Origin: Merdiplasma sp964643295
GTDB taxonomy: Bacteria; Bacillota; Clostridia; Lachnospirales; Lachnospiraceae
Assembly: GCA_964643295.1 (NCBI GenBank)
Contig: CAZXSN010000009.1
Location: 1-64,000, forward strand
Direction: 5' to 3'
DNA: 64,000 nt
Below the pieces are notes generated by a model. That model searched no databases. It was not told the origin of the DNA and saw nothing but the letters and a program-made list of their open reading frames with translations. Below, piece after piece: positions 34,491 to 42,821 of the stretch (position 1 is its first letter; each line of letters begins with the position of its first letter). The position numbers were made by a program, and so were the translations under genes.

Positions 34491-37400
34491 TCATGCGGTT
34501 CGCTTCTCGTTCCAGTCCGGACTGTTCTCTATGTCGAACTGGCGGGATTTGTCCTCATCGGGTGGTTTCCTGCCTGCATTTCTGGCCCCTTGAGAGCCGG
34601 TTTTCTTCGAATTCGGGACAGACTCAGCCCTCTTTGAGCATTCCAGGCTGACCTCCTGCCCACAAAATCGCACGGGAACTTTCAAGGATCCTGATCCAGG
34701 CGGACGTATTCGCTTCCGGGACGCTGCTGTGGTGCCGGGAGAATCCGCCTCCAGGGCGGGTCCAGGCCTGGGTGCAGACGTTTCGTCGGTAGGCGGACGC
34801 GCAGTATCCCCGATTCCTTCTGCGAAGACATTTTCGGATTCAGAACCCGCTTCTGAAGTGAGTGTGGAGTCAGAAGCGGAAGATCCTTCGGAGGATACAG
34901 AATCAGAGTCTGGTGCCTGACTGCTGTCGGCAGATGGAACTAACGCGCCCCCGTTTTCAGCAATAACGGGGGAACCGGATTCCAGAACCGTCCCAGCAGA
35001 TGGCGCAAATCCAGCATTAAATACGCTGCCGATACAGGGAGATTCCAAGAAGGGGTTCTCCCTTGGAAATAGATCAGCGGAAGGAGAGCCTGCCCCTGTT
35101 ACAGGCGGGAAACCGGAAACACCAGTTGTACCGGCCAGCACAGATCCCAGGGATGGCATCACCGTTCCGGAAGCAGCTGAAAATCCGGGATTGACTCCTG
35201 TGGAATTGTCGCTGTCTGATGAACGCGCAGTACTCCCGGTTTCCATCTCAGGAACATCGATGGATCCAGAGTTTTTCGGAATGAGGGCGGATCCCTCTCC
35301 GACAGATGAGCGCAGGGATCCCCTGGTTTCCTCTGCCCCGCTGTCGGCCGCTTGAGAAACAGAATCTATAGGAAGGGAAGCATCCGGATCAGATGCTTCA
35401 CTGACAGGCGGAATTACGGAATCCGCGGTCTCAGATGCCGACGAATCACAGGATGGGATCTCTTCCTCTATAACGGTCCCAGCAGCAGATTCAGCAGGGG
35501 CGGAAGACTCGGAAAAACCTGCGGCACATGCAGTATCGTCTGACTCAGATGCCTGGGACGGAGATACCACTCCGGAAGCATCAGAAAATCCTGGATTAAG
35601 TCCTATGTCACCGTCACTGCCTGATGAACGCGCAGTACTCCCGGATTCCATCTCAGGAACATCGATGGATCCAGAGTTTTTCGGAATGAGGGCAGATCCC
35701 TCTCCGACAGATGAGCGCAGGGAACCCCTGGTTTCCTCTGCCCCGCCGCTTCCCGCTTGAGAAGCAGAATCTATAGGAAGGGAAGCATCCGGATCAGATG
35801 CTTCGCTGACAGGCGGAATTATGGAATCCGCGGTCTTAGGTACTGACGAATCACAGGATTGGGCACCTTTCTCCGCAGTGGGTACGGCTGTGGATTCTGC
35901 CTGTGAAACAGCTGCTGAACCGGAGGATGAGGAATCCGCATTCTGCCCGGTCGATGAAGAGGATTCCCCGCGGGCAGCGCCTTTCCCAGAAGCCGCGTTT
36001 ATGGAGGCCTGTGCCTGATCAATCTTTTTCTGCTCTTTGTCCAGAGCGTTTATATACTGGGAGAGAATCTGATCTTTCATCTTTTCGAGATCCTGCCCCG
36101 TAAGCTTGTTAATAGTTGAAGCATAGCCGTCCAGAAAGTCTGATGCCTGATCAATGAGCTGCTGTCTGCGTAACTGAGGATCATTAAAGCTCCTGGCCTG
36201 TGCCCAGGCTTCCTTATATTTAAGGAAAGCATCACTCCAGGGCAGCATGTCATCCAGGTAGGACATGTCCTCATCTTCAATGCCCGGCGTATGATGTTTC
36301 GGCATATTTTCGAGGAGATACTGTAAATAAATCATTCCGTTGACACCATTGGCTTCCGCGGTACTGATCAGAGTGCAGTAAATGCACAGGTTCTCCGCGC
36401 CGGTTTCATTAATGCAGAAATGGCTGCTGTTTCTGACACCAATGACAGCCTTTACAGTACGTTCGCAAAAGTTATTGTCAATGGGCACATTTGGTTTATC
36501 CAGAAACTGGCACAGCTGTTTCTTGTTATGCAGAAAGTAGCCGACCGCTTCCCGCATTGTACTCGACATATGGGGATCCTCCAGATTGAGGCTCTCAAGG
36601 TACGTATATAACTCCTCCATCTTAGGCTTGATTTCCGTCTGCCTGATTTTCAGACGCTCCTCAGGAGAAACATCCCTGCCTTTGCCTTCTGACTTATAAA
36701 TCTCGTGAAGCATGCCAAGTACTTTCATTTCGGGAGTATCCTCCAGTCCCGATTCGTCGCTGTCACCCTTACGGATTACATAAGCGCAGAAGATTTTTCT
36801 GCGCGCATGCGCCAGACAGAAACAGACTGTGATTTCGCCGTCCGTCGCATTCTCAAGATCCAGGTATGCAGAATAGGCATCAGAGAGCGCGTCTCCTTTA
36901 AACCCCTGCTCGATCAGCAGCCGGCGCAGTTCTTCTTTTGACCGGTGCATCATGAGGCGAAACATCAGGATTTCAGGTTTATCCGTCTCCAGCTCACTGC
37001 TTGTGGATATAAGAATATATTTCTGCTTGGGATTCTCTTCTCCATTCACATGAAGGATAAGTATCGGCGTCCCATCATTCTGAATCGTGTCCCTCGACAT
37101 AAGGAGCTGCTCCAGTTTATTTACCACAGGAAGCAGCCAGTTCGCGGCACTGCGGCTGAGCATTTCTTCCAGGCTGCCCCTCTTGATATCGCAGTCGAAT
37201 GATTGAAACAGCTTCTGCTGTGCGCTGAGCGGCACACCCAGTTTATATTTGATGTAAGCAACTGCCGCGGCAAACGAATCTCCATAAAGGACTCCTTTGC
37301 GGGATTCCTGCAGAGGAGTTTCCCAGATGCGGTATGTTTTGTCTGGTCTTACAAACTTGAGCTTCAGCCTGGCGTAACGTCTGACGTATGGCTGCATGGG

Positions 37401-38078
37401 GTTCATCTCTATACGGTTCGCGAAATCACACCCCAGAAACTGTACGATGGTTCCCTTCGGTTCCTTCGCAAGCTCTTTTTCCAGTGCCTCAGTATCTACA
37501 GCGACAGTATTCCCGATTTCAAAAGGCATCTGAGAAGTTTTCACAGCGCTTTTTCCAGAGAGTTTTTCCCCGCGTCTCTTTGTTGTTTCCGGTTTTTCGG
37601 CAAACGGATCCTTTGTTTTTCCGGGGTTCTTTCCTGCAAGCTCCTTGTTTTTTCCTACCCCAAACTGCTCTGTCTTGGAGTCGTACAGCAGCCTTTGCAG
37701 AAGTTTCTCTTTCTCTTTGCCCTCATCCAGCATGCCAATAGCATCGGTGGCCACTTCTACATAGTGTTTATTGGATGCTTCCAGTTCCTCGACCCGCTGT
37801 TTTAACTTTGTGTTCTCCTCAGTTAGCTTCTCGTTCTTTCTGCTTAACTTTCGCTCCGAACCTCTTGACTCTTCCAGTTCACTCTTAAGCAGGACAACCG
37901 TTTCCTGCACTTTCTGATGTTCTTTTTTGCTGTTGTCTATCGTCATGCGGAGTGCTCTGTTTTCTGCCGCGTACTCCTCTTTTTGGGTAAGGATTACCTT
38001 CACTTCCGGATAGCAGGAGGCAAAATCGCCAAGAGATGCGATCCGTTTCGCTTCCGCTTCTAATAGCGTTGATGTCAT
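34491..38078 (-). CDS. tnpC: Giant IS66 transposase (TnpC) with a long disordered C-terminal tail
   Basis: A 1195-residue protein; IS66 TnpC is normally about 500-550. Residues 1-130 are a coiled coil. The DDE core runs to about 620: first Asp in QNDGTPILI (about 331), second in SDAYSAYLDL (about 396) and Glu in DNNFCERTVKA (about 538), and the IS66 C-terminal motif YLDDMLPWSDAF near 613. A helical stretch follows to about 695. The remaining 500 residues are Ser/Asp/Glu/Pro/Gly-rich and look disordered, with a 98-residue segment present twice, 135 residues apart, ending in a basic patch (SRKRIRPPG, AGRKPPDED). The frame is open throughout. AAAGGAGG precedes the ATG. Confidence 0.9.
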   Translation of the reverse strand: MTSTLLEAEAKRIASLGDFASCYPEVKVILTQKEEYAAENRALRMTIDNSKKEHQKVQETVVLLKSELEESRGSERKLSRKNEKLTEENTKLKQRVEELEASNKHYVEVATDAIGMLDEGKEKEKLLQRLLYDSKTEQFGVGKNKELAGKNPGKTKDPFAEKPETTKRRGEKLSGKSAVKTSQMPFEIGNTVAVDTEALEKELAKEPKGTIVQFLGCDFANRIEMNPMQPYVRRYARLKLKFVRPDKTYRIWETPLQESRKGVLYGDSFAAAVAYIKYKLGVPLSAQQKLFQSFDCDIKRGSLEEMLSRSAANWLLPVVNKLEQLLMSRDTIQNDGTPILILHVNGEENPKQKYILISTSSELETDKPEILMFRLMMHRSKEELRRLLIEQGFKGDALSDAYSAYLDLENATDGEITVCFCLAHARRKIFCAYVIRKGDSDESGLEDTPEMKVLGMLHEIYKSEGKGRDVSPEERLKIRQTEIKPKMEELYTYLESLNLEDPHMSSTMREAVGYFLHNKKQLCQFLDKPNVPIDNNFCERTVKAVIGVRNSSHFCINETGAENLCIYCTLISTAEANGVNGMIYLQYLLENMPKHHTPGIEDEDMSYLDDMLPWSDAFLKYKEAWAQARSFNDPQLRRQQLIDQASDFLDGYASTINKLTGQDLEKMKDQILSQYINALDKEQKKIDQAQASINAASGKGAARGESSSSTGQNADSSSSGSAAVSQAESTAVPTAEKGAQSCDSSVPKTADSIIPPVSEASDPDASLPIDSASQAGSGGAEETRGSLRSSVGEGSALIPKNSGSIDVPEMESGSTARSSGSDGDIGLNPGFSDASGVVSPSQASESDDTACAAGFSESSAPAESAAGTVIEEEIPSCDSSASETADSVIPPVSEASDPDASLPIDSVSQAADSGAEETRGSLRSSVGEGSALIPKNSGSIDVPEMETGSTARSSDSDNSTGVNPGFSAASGTVMPSLGSVLAGTTGVSGFPPVTGAGSPSADLFPRENPFLESPCIGSVFNAGFAPSAGTVLESGSPVIAENGGALVPSADSSQAPDSDSVSSEGSSASDSTLTSEAGSESENVFAEGIGDTARPPTDETSAPRPGPALEADSPGTTAASRKRIRPPGSGSLKVPVRFCGQEVSLECSKRAESVPNSKKTGSQGARNAGRKPPDEDKSRQFDIENSPDWNEKRTA
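35161..35859 (-). repeat. Internal 405-bp-spaced duplication in the tnpC tail
   Basis: Units 35161-35454 and 35566-35859 are highly similar (few mismatches by eye) with a spacing of exactly 405 bp, or 135 codons, so the reading frame is kept. They encode SEASDPDASLPIDS, EETRGSLRSSVGEGSALIP and GSIDVPEME blocks twice. Confidence 0.9.
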
Positions 38079-38366
38079 GGCGTCTGCCTCCTTTCTCCTT
38101 TACTAAACTCCTGCTCGTTAACAATTCAAAGAACTGTGCGCCGGAGCACGATATCACACGGCTGCCTCATTCGGCAAGGCAATGGCTGCTTGATCTATGC
38201 ACTCTTTTTAGGACTTTCCTGCCTTCTGATACTGTATCGGTACCTGTCGATCCTGCCGTTTTCTATAATAGCACGATATGAACATATTTACAACACATCT
38301 GAATGTCAAAATTTCACCGTAATACAGAGAAGTTTTGGTGAAAAACAGGGCATTTTTTGTGCATAA

Positions 38367-38396
38367 CGACGAAAGCGGGGTTTCCCCCGCTTTTTG
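38367..38396. terminator. Hairpin between tnpB and tnpC
   Basis: AGCGGGG and CCCCGCT pair across GTTTC-type loop sequence at 38371-38391, followed on the plus strand by TTTT. It sits just after the tnpB stop. The 320-bp interval 38079-38401 holds nothing else clear. Confidence 0.5.
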
Positions 38397-38401
38397 ATCA
38401 G

Positions 38402-38812
38402 CTATTGAAATTTCACCTTTACTGTTTCCCAGTCTCCCGTATCTGTTCCTTCATCTTTCTCCGGTACCTCCGGGATGCCAATGGCGGGCACGATCGTATA
38501 CCCTTCCATAAGCCGTTGGAATTGATCTGCGCTCACCTCCATCACTGTGCCCTCTATCTTGGGCCATTTGAAACTGCCGATCAGGGACTCCTGCTGAAAC
38601 ACAAGGAACCCGATCGGTTCATAAATGAGGCCTTTGATCTTTTTGTGATTGGATCCGCAAAAGAGCCACAGGACTCCCTTCTGCACAGGATCCATGCCGC
38701 AGTAGTTAACAATGTAGCTTGCCAGACCATATGCCCCTCTCCTCAAGTCCGTTTTCCCTAAGATAAGCATGATCCTTTTAACCTTTGAAAAGCCCGGGAT
38801 ATCAACGTCCAT
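38402..38812 (-). CDS. tnpB: IS66-family accessory protein TnpB
   Basis: A 136-residue protein of the IS66 Orf2/TnpB family, length slightly above the usual 115. Family hallmarks: DLRRGAYGLASYIVNYCGMDP, LWLFCGSNHKKIKGLIYEPIGF (usually LFVFCNRRRDRLKVLYWDRDGF) and W.K ending in the basic region. A long acidic tail (PEVPEKDEGTDTGDW) is unusual. GGGAGG lies 9 nt before the ATG. It precedes tnpC by 320 bp. No tnpA is seen between it and the IS end at 38998. Confidence 0.85.
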   Translation of the reverse strand: MDVDIPGFSKVKRIMLILGKTDLRRGAYGLASYIVNYCGMDPVQKGVLWLFCGSNHKKIKGLIYEPIGFLVFQQESLIGSFKWPKIEGTVMEVSADQFQRLMEGYTIVPAIGIPEVPEKDEGTDTGDWETVKVKFQ

Positions 38813-38998
38813 CGAAGCACACCTCCCTCGTATGCTTCATTTATAGTACATCACAGCCCATCCGTCAATACAGTCTGTCATGCCGACCGGGTTTCATCCC
38901 TTCAAAAAGAAAGGCTCAGATACCGACCTGAGATCAGTCCTGAACCTCTCACTTATGATCCGTGAACAGCCGTTCAACGGTCTCTATTTGACGCTTAC

Positions 38999-39006
38999 AC
39001 ACAAGA
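38999..39006. repeat. Target-site duplication, right copy
   Basis: ACACAAGA, identical to 34014-34021, directly flanks the right IS66 end. Confidence 0.95.
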
Positions 39007-39980
39007 AACAAATCCTTACCCTGCCCGCTCCTTTGACCGTCCTTCGTATCCCGTCTGCTTAAGTTACGGTCCCTTTGTCTTTCCAGCTCTTCCTTATTTT
39101 GGGGCTGAGCAAACCAGCTGATATCGATCTGTCCGGGAGCAGCTCTTTCTTCCTCCGGCTTTGCGGATGTCCGGCTCTCCTTTTTACGGTCTGGATTTGC
39201 GAAAGCATCTTTAGACAAGGCGGAGGGCGCGTTTTCCGAAACTCCGGCATCTTTCTCCCCGGTGCCCTCCTGAAAAGCTTTATCTTCCCCCATCCCGCTC
39301 TCAAAAGAGGGGAAACCATCCCCGGGACTTTCCTGATCCGCTTTTTTTAGCTCCTTGCGTACGAAGTCCTCCTCCATCCTCTTGCGGTTGATCTCCTCAT
39401 CGATTTGATCCTGTTCGCGTTTTCTGGTATTCTCCACTTCCCTGCGCCTGGCTTTCAGGCTGTCCAGCGCTTTCGTGACATCCAGCGAAGAGTCGCCGCT
39501 CTCCTGAAAATTGACCATAAAGCGTTTCAGTTCCTGCGCCAGACCGGAATCCGTCTCACAGCCCGTCTGCGGGATAAACACCGTATTGCAGAAAGCCGTC
39601 TCATTCAGTCCGCCTAACAGTTCGGAAAGCTCTTTCGCTCCCGCAGGAAGTTCCCGCCCCGCGCTCTCGCAGATCAAACGGACCTCCCTGTCGTTTTTGT
39701 CAAAGTTCCGTTCGACGCGGTAAAGTTCTCCCCGGTATTTCAAGCGCATGGTTCCTGCGAAATAAGCCGGATTATCCCATGGCCTGCGAAGAAGATACTC
39801 CTCGTTTTTTCCGCCGCGGCCGCGCCGCTCAAAGCCAAAAAACATAGCCCGGATGAAGGCATGCAAAGTTGTCTTCCCGCTCTCATTGCCGCCGTAAATT
39901 ATGTTGATGCCGGGATACAGTCTTACCTTATGGTCCTGAAATTTTCCGAAGTGCTTCAGATGAAGCTCCAGAATCTCCAT
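38999..39980 (-). pseudogene. 5' half of the split SbcC/YhaN-type ATPase
   Basis: This part encodes the N-terminal ATPase lobe: MEILELHLKHFGKFQDHKV, Walker A YGGNESGKTTLHAFIRAMF near residue 35, YRVERNFDKNDREV near 90 and a Q-loop-like FCNTVFIPQTG near 140, then a coiled coil and a charged linker. After IS insertion the frame runs 16 codons into the element and stops at 38949. Joined to 34013-33118 the intact protein would be about 625 residues, with a membrane pair between the two ATPase lobes, as reported for YhaN-like proteins. The SbcD/YhaO-like nuclease gene lies 108 bp upstream. Confidence 0.9.
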
Positions 39981-40088
39981 TTGCTCCCCTTTTCCGGGGA
40001 ACCTCCGGCCTTGCTGCTTCTGCCGGTTCTCCCCTCCCTCTGAGACGAAAGCCTTGATGCTTTTCCAAAAAGCGGTATCTTTTTCCGC

Positions 40089-41159
40089 TCAGGATCCCTC
40101 CTTTGCGGACCCGGTCTGGGCAAGCAGCGCCTCCAGGCCGATCTGCAGCGCCATTTCTTCCACCTCATCAGGGGCCTTCCCCTCAAAGCTTTCGATGTAC
40201 CGGCCAATCAGCTGCCCGGCATATTTTCGTTTCAGCTCCTCCAGATGGAAAGCCGGAACCGTCTGATCCTCCACGTCCAGGACCATGCCAAAATCCATCA
40301 GCTTTTCCGTATCAAAATGCACACGCGGATCACGAGAACCCCGCAGGATTACCCGGTAAATGTTCTGCCAGCCCCGCTGCGTGATCATCTGCTCTAAACG
40401 GTCCCGCAGGGAAAAGGTCGTATCCTCCTCCGTCACGGGCACCTCAAGCAGCACATACTCCCGCTTGGCACGTCTGACAAAACGCAGGGAAACCTTGCCC
40501 CGCACGTATTCGCCCAGGATATACCCGTGCGGTCCGTAATCCAGACAGTCGATCGGCTCCGTGGCCCCAGCGTAGGCGGCACGGTTTTTCAGTACCACCT
40601 GCGGCCTGTGAATATGCCCCAGAGCAATGTAGTCAAACCCCGACCCGGAAAGAGCCTCCCGGCCAATCGGGATATGTCTGGCATCTCCCCCGTGAGCCAG
40701 AAGAATCTGGCAGTCCTCCCGGTCGACAGGATACAGCCCGTCATAGAGCGGATCGACAATTTCCGGCCGGTAATAACTGAACCCATACACACTGGTATGA
40801 ATCTCCGGGAAGCGCACACACTCACATTCCTGGGAAAAAAGGCAGGCCACGTTGCGGTTCCAGGGAAAATGCAGATAAGCGGAATCCGGCCTCAGATAAT
40901 CATGGTTGCCGGCGATCAGAGCCACTCGCGTTCTGGGCAGTGTGGAAAACAGATAATTGACTTCCTTCAGCTCCTCCATGAGAGGCTGGCGGTGAAACAG
41001 ATCCCCGGCAATCAGCAGAAGATCGGCCTCCTCCCTGGCCGCATCAGCGATCACCGTGCGGAAAGTCTCCCAGATTTCCTTTTTCCTTGTCTCGCCAAAA
41101 CCGCCGCGTCCATCCGGCGCAGCCCCCAGATGCACGTCTGCCATATGGATAAACCGCAT
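40089..41159 (-). CDS. SbcD/YhaO-type metallophosphoesterase nuclease
   Basis: A 356-residue calcineurin-like DNA nuclease subunit with all phosphoesterase motifs: HMADVHLGA near 6, LLIAGDLFHR near 49, ALIAGNHDYL near 81, LLAHGGDARH near 154 and ALGHIHRPQ near 180. Length fits SbcD/YhaO rather than a general phosphatase. Its natural partner is the SbcC/YhaN-like ATPase directly downstream, which is now interrupted by IS66, so the nuclease may be orphaned. The start follows a GGGAGGAG stretch. Confidence 0.9.
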   Translation of the reverse strand: MRFIHMADVHLGAAPDGRGGFGETRKKEIWETFRTVIADAAREEADLLLIAGDLFHRQPLMEELKEVNYLFSTLPRTRVALIAGNHDYLRPDSAYLHFPWNRNVACLFSQECECVRFPEIHTSVYGFSYYRPEIVDPLYDGLYPVDREDCQILLAHGGDARHIPIGREALSGSGFDYIALGHIHRPQVVLKNRAAYAGATEPIDCLDYGPHGYILGEYVRGKVSLRFVRRAKREYVLLEVPVTEEDTTFSLRDRLEQMITQRGWQNIYRVILRGSRDPRVHFDTEKLMDFGMVLDVEDQTVPAFHLEELKRKYAGQLIGRYIESFEGKAPDEVEEMALQIGLEALLAQTGSAKEGS

Positions 41160-41437
41160 CGAAACTCCTCCCTAAGTCTTCCTGTCCTTTCCATTTCCTT
41201 ACAAAAATCCTGCCTTCTGATGAGCTTCCCTGATTCTCACGGATCAAAATCAGATGCCTCCATTCCTGTAAGGACACTTTCATTGTAACAGCGCAGTCTT
41301 TTTTTGTCAAATTTAAGGAACGGCAAAAGTTCCTGTACTGTGCCTGTTTTGCTTTCTCTGCCGGGAAAAATACCCCGCGTAGGATATGGGGCGGATTCGA
41401 AAGAAAAGTCCCCCTTTTCCAAGTCCTGCCCGCAATG

Positions 41438-41473
41438 CAAAAACCTGATCAGACTCCTTAGAATCTGATCAGG
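41438..41473 (-). terminator. Terminator of the ferredoxin-cupin operon
   Basis: On the minus strand CCTGATCAGA pairs perfectly with TCTGATCAGG and is followed by TTTTTG, 35 bp after the cupin stop codon. Confidence 0.9.
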
Positions 41474-41507
41474 CACCGAAAAATCCCACTCGGGATAATT
41501 TTACGAA

Positions 41508-41855
41508 TCAGGATTCGCTTACAGCTTCAAAGACCACCGTCAGGATCCACTTAAAATCTTCCTGCGCAAACACGGCGTGGGGAACATGCGCGGGCATCAA
41601 AAGCGCCTCTCCCGCATGAACCAGATGAGCCTCCCCTCCAACGGTAAATTTCCCGACTCCCTCGAGTACCTGCACGAAGGCATCGCCGGATGATTCATGT
41701 GTGGCAATCTCCTCTCCCTTCGAAAAGGCAAACAGCGTCACACTGACTGCGCGGTTTTGTGCCAGCGTTTTGCTGACCACCTGTCCTGGCAGAACCTCGA
41801 TCTGATCCGTCAGCTTTACCACTTTCTGCGGTTCGATGTTCTTTACAAACCTCAT
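41508..41855 (-). CDS. Small cupin-domain protein
   Basis: A 115-residue single-domain cupin. The first motif is ISxG-like FSKGEEIATHESSGDAFVQVLEG (metal ligands likely His, Asp/Glu here), the second is LMPAHVPHAVFAQ with a conserved His. The likely start is ATG 41855 with AAAGGATG upstream; ATG 41864 is an alternative. It ends an operon with two iron-sulfur proteins under a divergent Crp/Fnr regulator, so a role in redox or nitrosative stress is a reasonable inference. A second cupin of similar size is at 63288. Confidence 0.85.
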   Translation of the reverse strand: MRFVKNIEPQKVVKLTDQIEVLPGQVVSKTLAQNRAVSVTLFAFSKGEEIATHESSGDAFVQVLEGVGKFTVGGEAHLVHAGEALLMPAHVPHAVFAQEDFKWILTVVFEAVSES

Positions 41856-41856
41856 G

Positions 41857-42048
41857 TCAGTCATCCTTTCTCTCAATCGCTCCGACCGGGCAGTTCTCCA
41901 TCGCTTCCCTCACCGCATCCTCATCGGAATCGATAATTTCCCCCGGGATGGCCTGCGCTGTGTTTCCCTCCGTCATGAAAAACACCGCCGGGCAGGTTTC
42001 GGCACACAGTCCGCAGCCAACACAGGATTCACTGACAGACACAATCAT
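41857..42048 (-). CDS. 4Fe-4S ferredoxin, single-cluster type
   Basis: A 63-residue ferredoxin. CVGCGLCAETCP at residues 9-20 supplies three cysteines and CPVGAIE near 53 the fourth, which fits one 4Fe-4S cluster as in Clostridial and thermophile small ferredoxins. Its ATG overlaps the stop of the upstream iron-sulfur protein gene by 4 bp, and the cupin follows immediately. It would carry electrons for the operon's other products. Confidence 0.9.
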   Translation of the reverse strand: MIVSVSESCVGCGLCAETCPAVFFMTEGNTAQAIPGEIIDSDEDAVREAMENCPVGAIERKDD

Positions 42049-42719
42049 GAAAATTCACTCCTTTCCACAACTTTTCCATCGACAGATATCGTGACCGCCT
42101 TTGTCGGGATCTGTTTTCCGCTTTCTGAAAGCGCCCTTTTTACTGCCGCTTCCAGTCCGGCGCAGCAGGGCACCTGCATCCGCAAAACCGTGATGTTTTG
42201 GATATTGTTCAACCGGAAAATTTCCCGCAGCTTTAGGCTGTAATCCACCCCGTCCAGTTTGGGACAGCCAATCAGAAGCGTCCTTCCCTGTCCCCACTCC
42301 TCATGAAAGGCCGCATATGCATAACCGGTACAGTCCGCCGCGATCACCAGATTTGCCCCTTCAAAGCAGCGGGCATTCACTGGGCAAAGTTTTATCTGTA
42401 TCGGCCAGTTGAAAAGAGAATCGACCGTCCCTTTCCGGGACGCAGGCAGTTTCCCGTCTGTCTGCTCCGGTGCGGGAACTTTTTCCTCCGCAGATGGAGC
42501 TTTCCCCCGCCACGCGCTCTCAGGCACTTCCTGCTCAAGAAATGAGATCGCCCCTACCGGGCAGGCTGGCAGACAGTCACCCATCCCATCACAGAAATCC
42601 TCCCGAATAAGCTTTGCCTTCCCGCCTGCCAGGCCGATCGCTCCCTCATGACAGGCATCCACACAGACTTTGCAGCCCGTGCACTTTTCTTCGTCAATCT
42701 GAATGATTTTTCGGATCAT
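42045..42719 (-). CDS. Two-cluster ferredoxin-like protein with a C-terminal domain of unknown role
   Basis: A 224-residue protein. Residues 1-65 hold two 4Fe-4S motifs, CTGCKVCVDACHEGA and CDGMGDCLPACPVGA. A linker leads to a C-terminal domain (IQIKLCPVNARCFEGANLVIAADC, LLIGCPKLDGVDYSLKL, VPCCAGLEAAVKRAL) with further Cys residues that could bind a cluster. This arrangement occurs in Clostridia next to Fnr-like regulators. AGGAGGTG precedes the ATG. First gene of the operon, divergent from the regulator. Confidence 0.85.
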   Translation of the reverse strand: MIRKIIQIDEEKCTGCKVCVDACHEGAIGLAGGKAKLIREDFCDGMGDCLPACPVGAISFLEQEVPESAWRGKAPSAEEKVPAPEQTDGKLPASRKGTVDSLFNWPIQIKLCPVNARCFEGANLVIAADCTGYAYAAFHEEWGQGRTLLIGCPKLDGVDYSLKLREIFRLNNIQNITVLRMQVPCCAGLEAAVKRALSESGKQIPTKAVTISVDGKVVERSEFS

Positions 42720-42776
42720 GCAAACACCTCCTACTTGCTTTTCTGCGTTCATTCTACTAAAATGAGCAGCGGATGT

Positions 42777-42794
42777 ATGTGGTTAGAACCACAT
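42777..42794. promoter_or_regulatory. Palindromic operator between the ferredoxin operon and the Crp/Fnr gene
   Basis: ATGTGGTT-AG-AACCACAT is an 18-bp perfect-arm palindrome in the 100-bp divergent intergenic region, 25 bp before the regulator start. Size and spacing suit a Crp/Fnr-type dimer, probably for autoregulation and control of the operon. Binding is inferred. Confidence 0.7.
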
Positions 42795-42821
42795 TTTTTT
42801 TGCAAAAAGGAGGAAATTTTG

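Larger units (their letters stand above)
34022..38998 (-). mobile_element. IS66-family insertion sequence, 4977 bp
   Basis: Both ends begin with the same inverted 20 bp, starting GTAAGCGTCAAATAGAGAC (left 34022-34041, right 38979-38998), with weaker similarity for another 15 bp. GTAAGCG is a typical IS66 end. A perfect 8-bp duplication ACACAAGA flanks it. It carries tnpB and a giant tnpC; no tnpA is seen. At nearly 5 kb it is about twice the usual IS66 size, the excess being in tnpC and in 470 bp after it. It interrupts the SbcC/YhaN-type gene. The perfect duplication and intact ends suggest a fairly recent insertion. Confidence 0.95.

Noticed and set aside
34137..34637. Plus-strand frames at the left end of the IS66 element as passenger genes
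   Set aside because: Partly antisense to the tnpC tail, no ribosome binding site and no recognisable domain.
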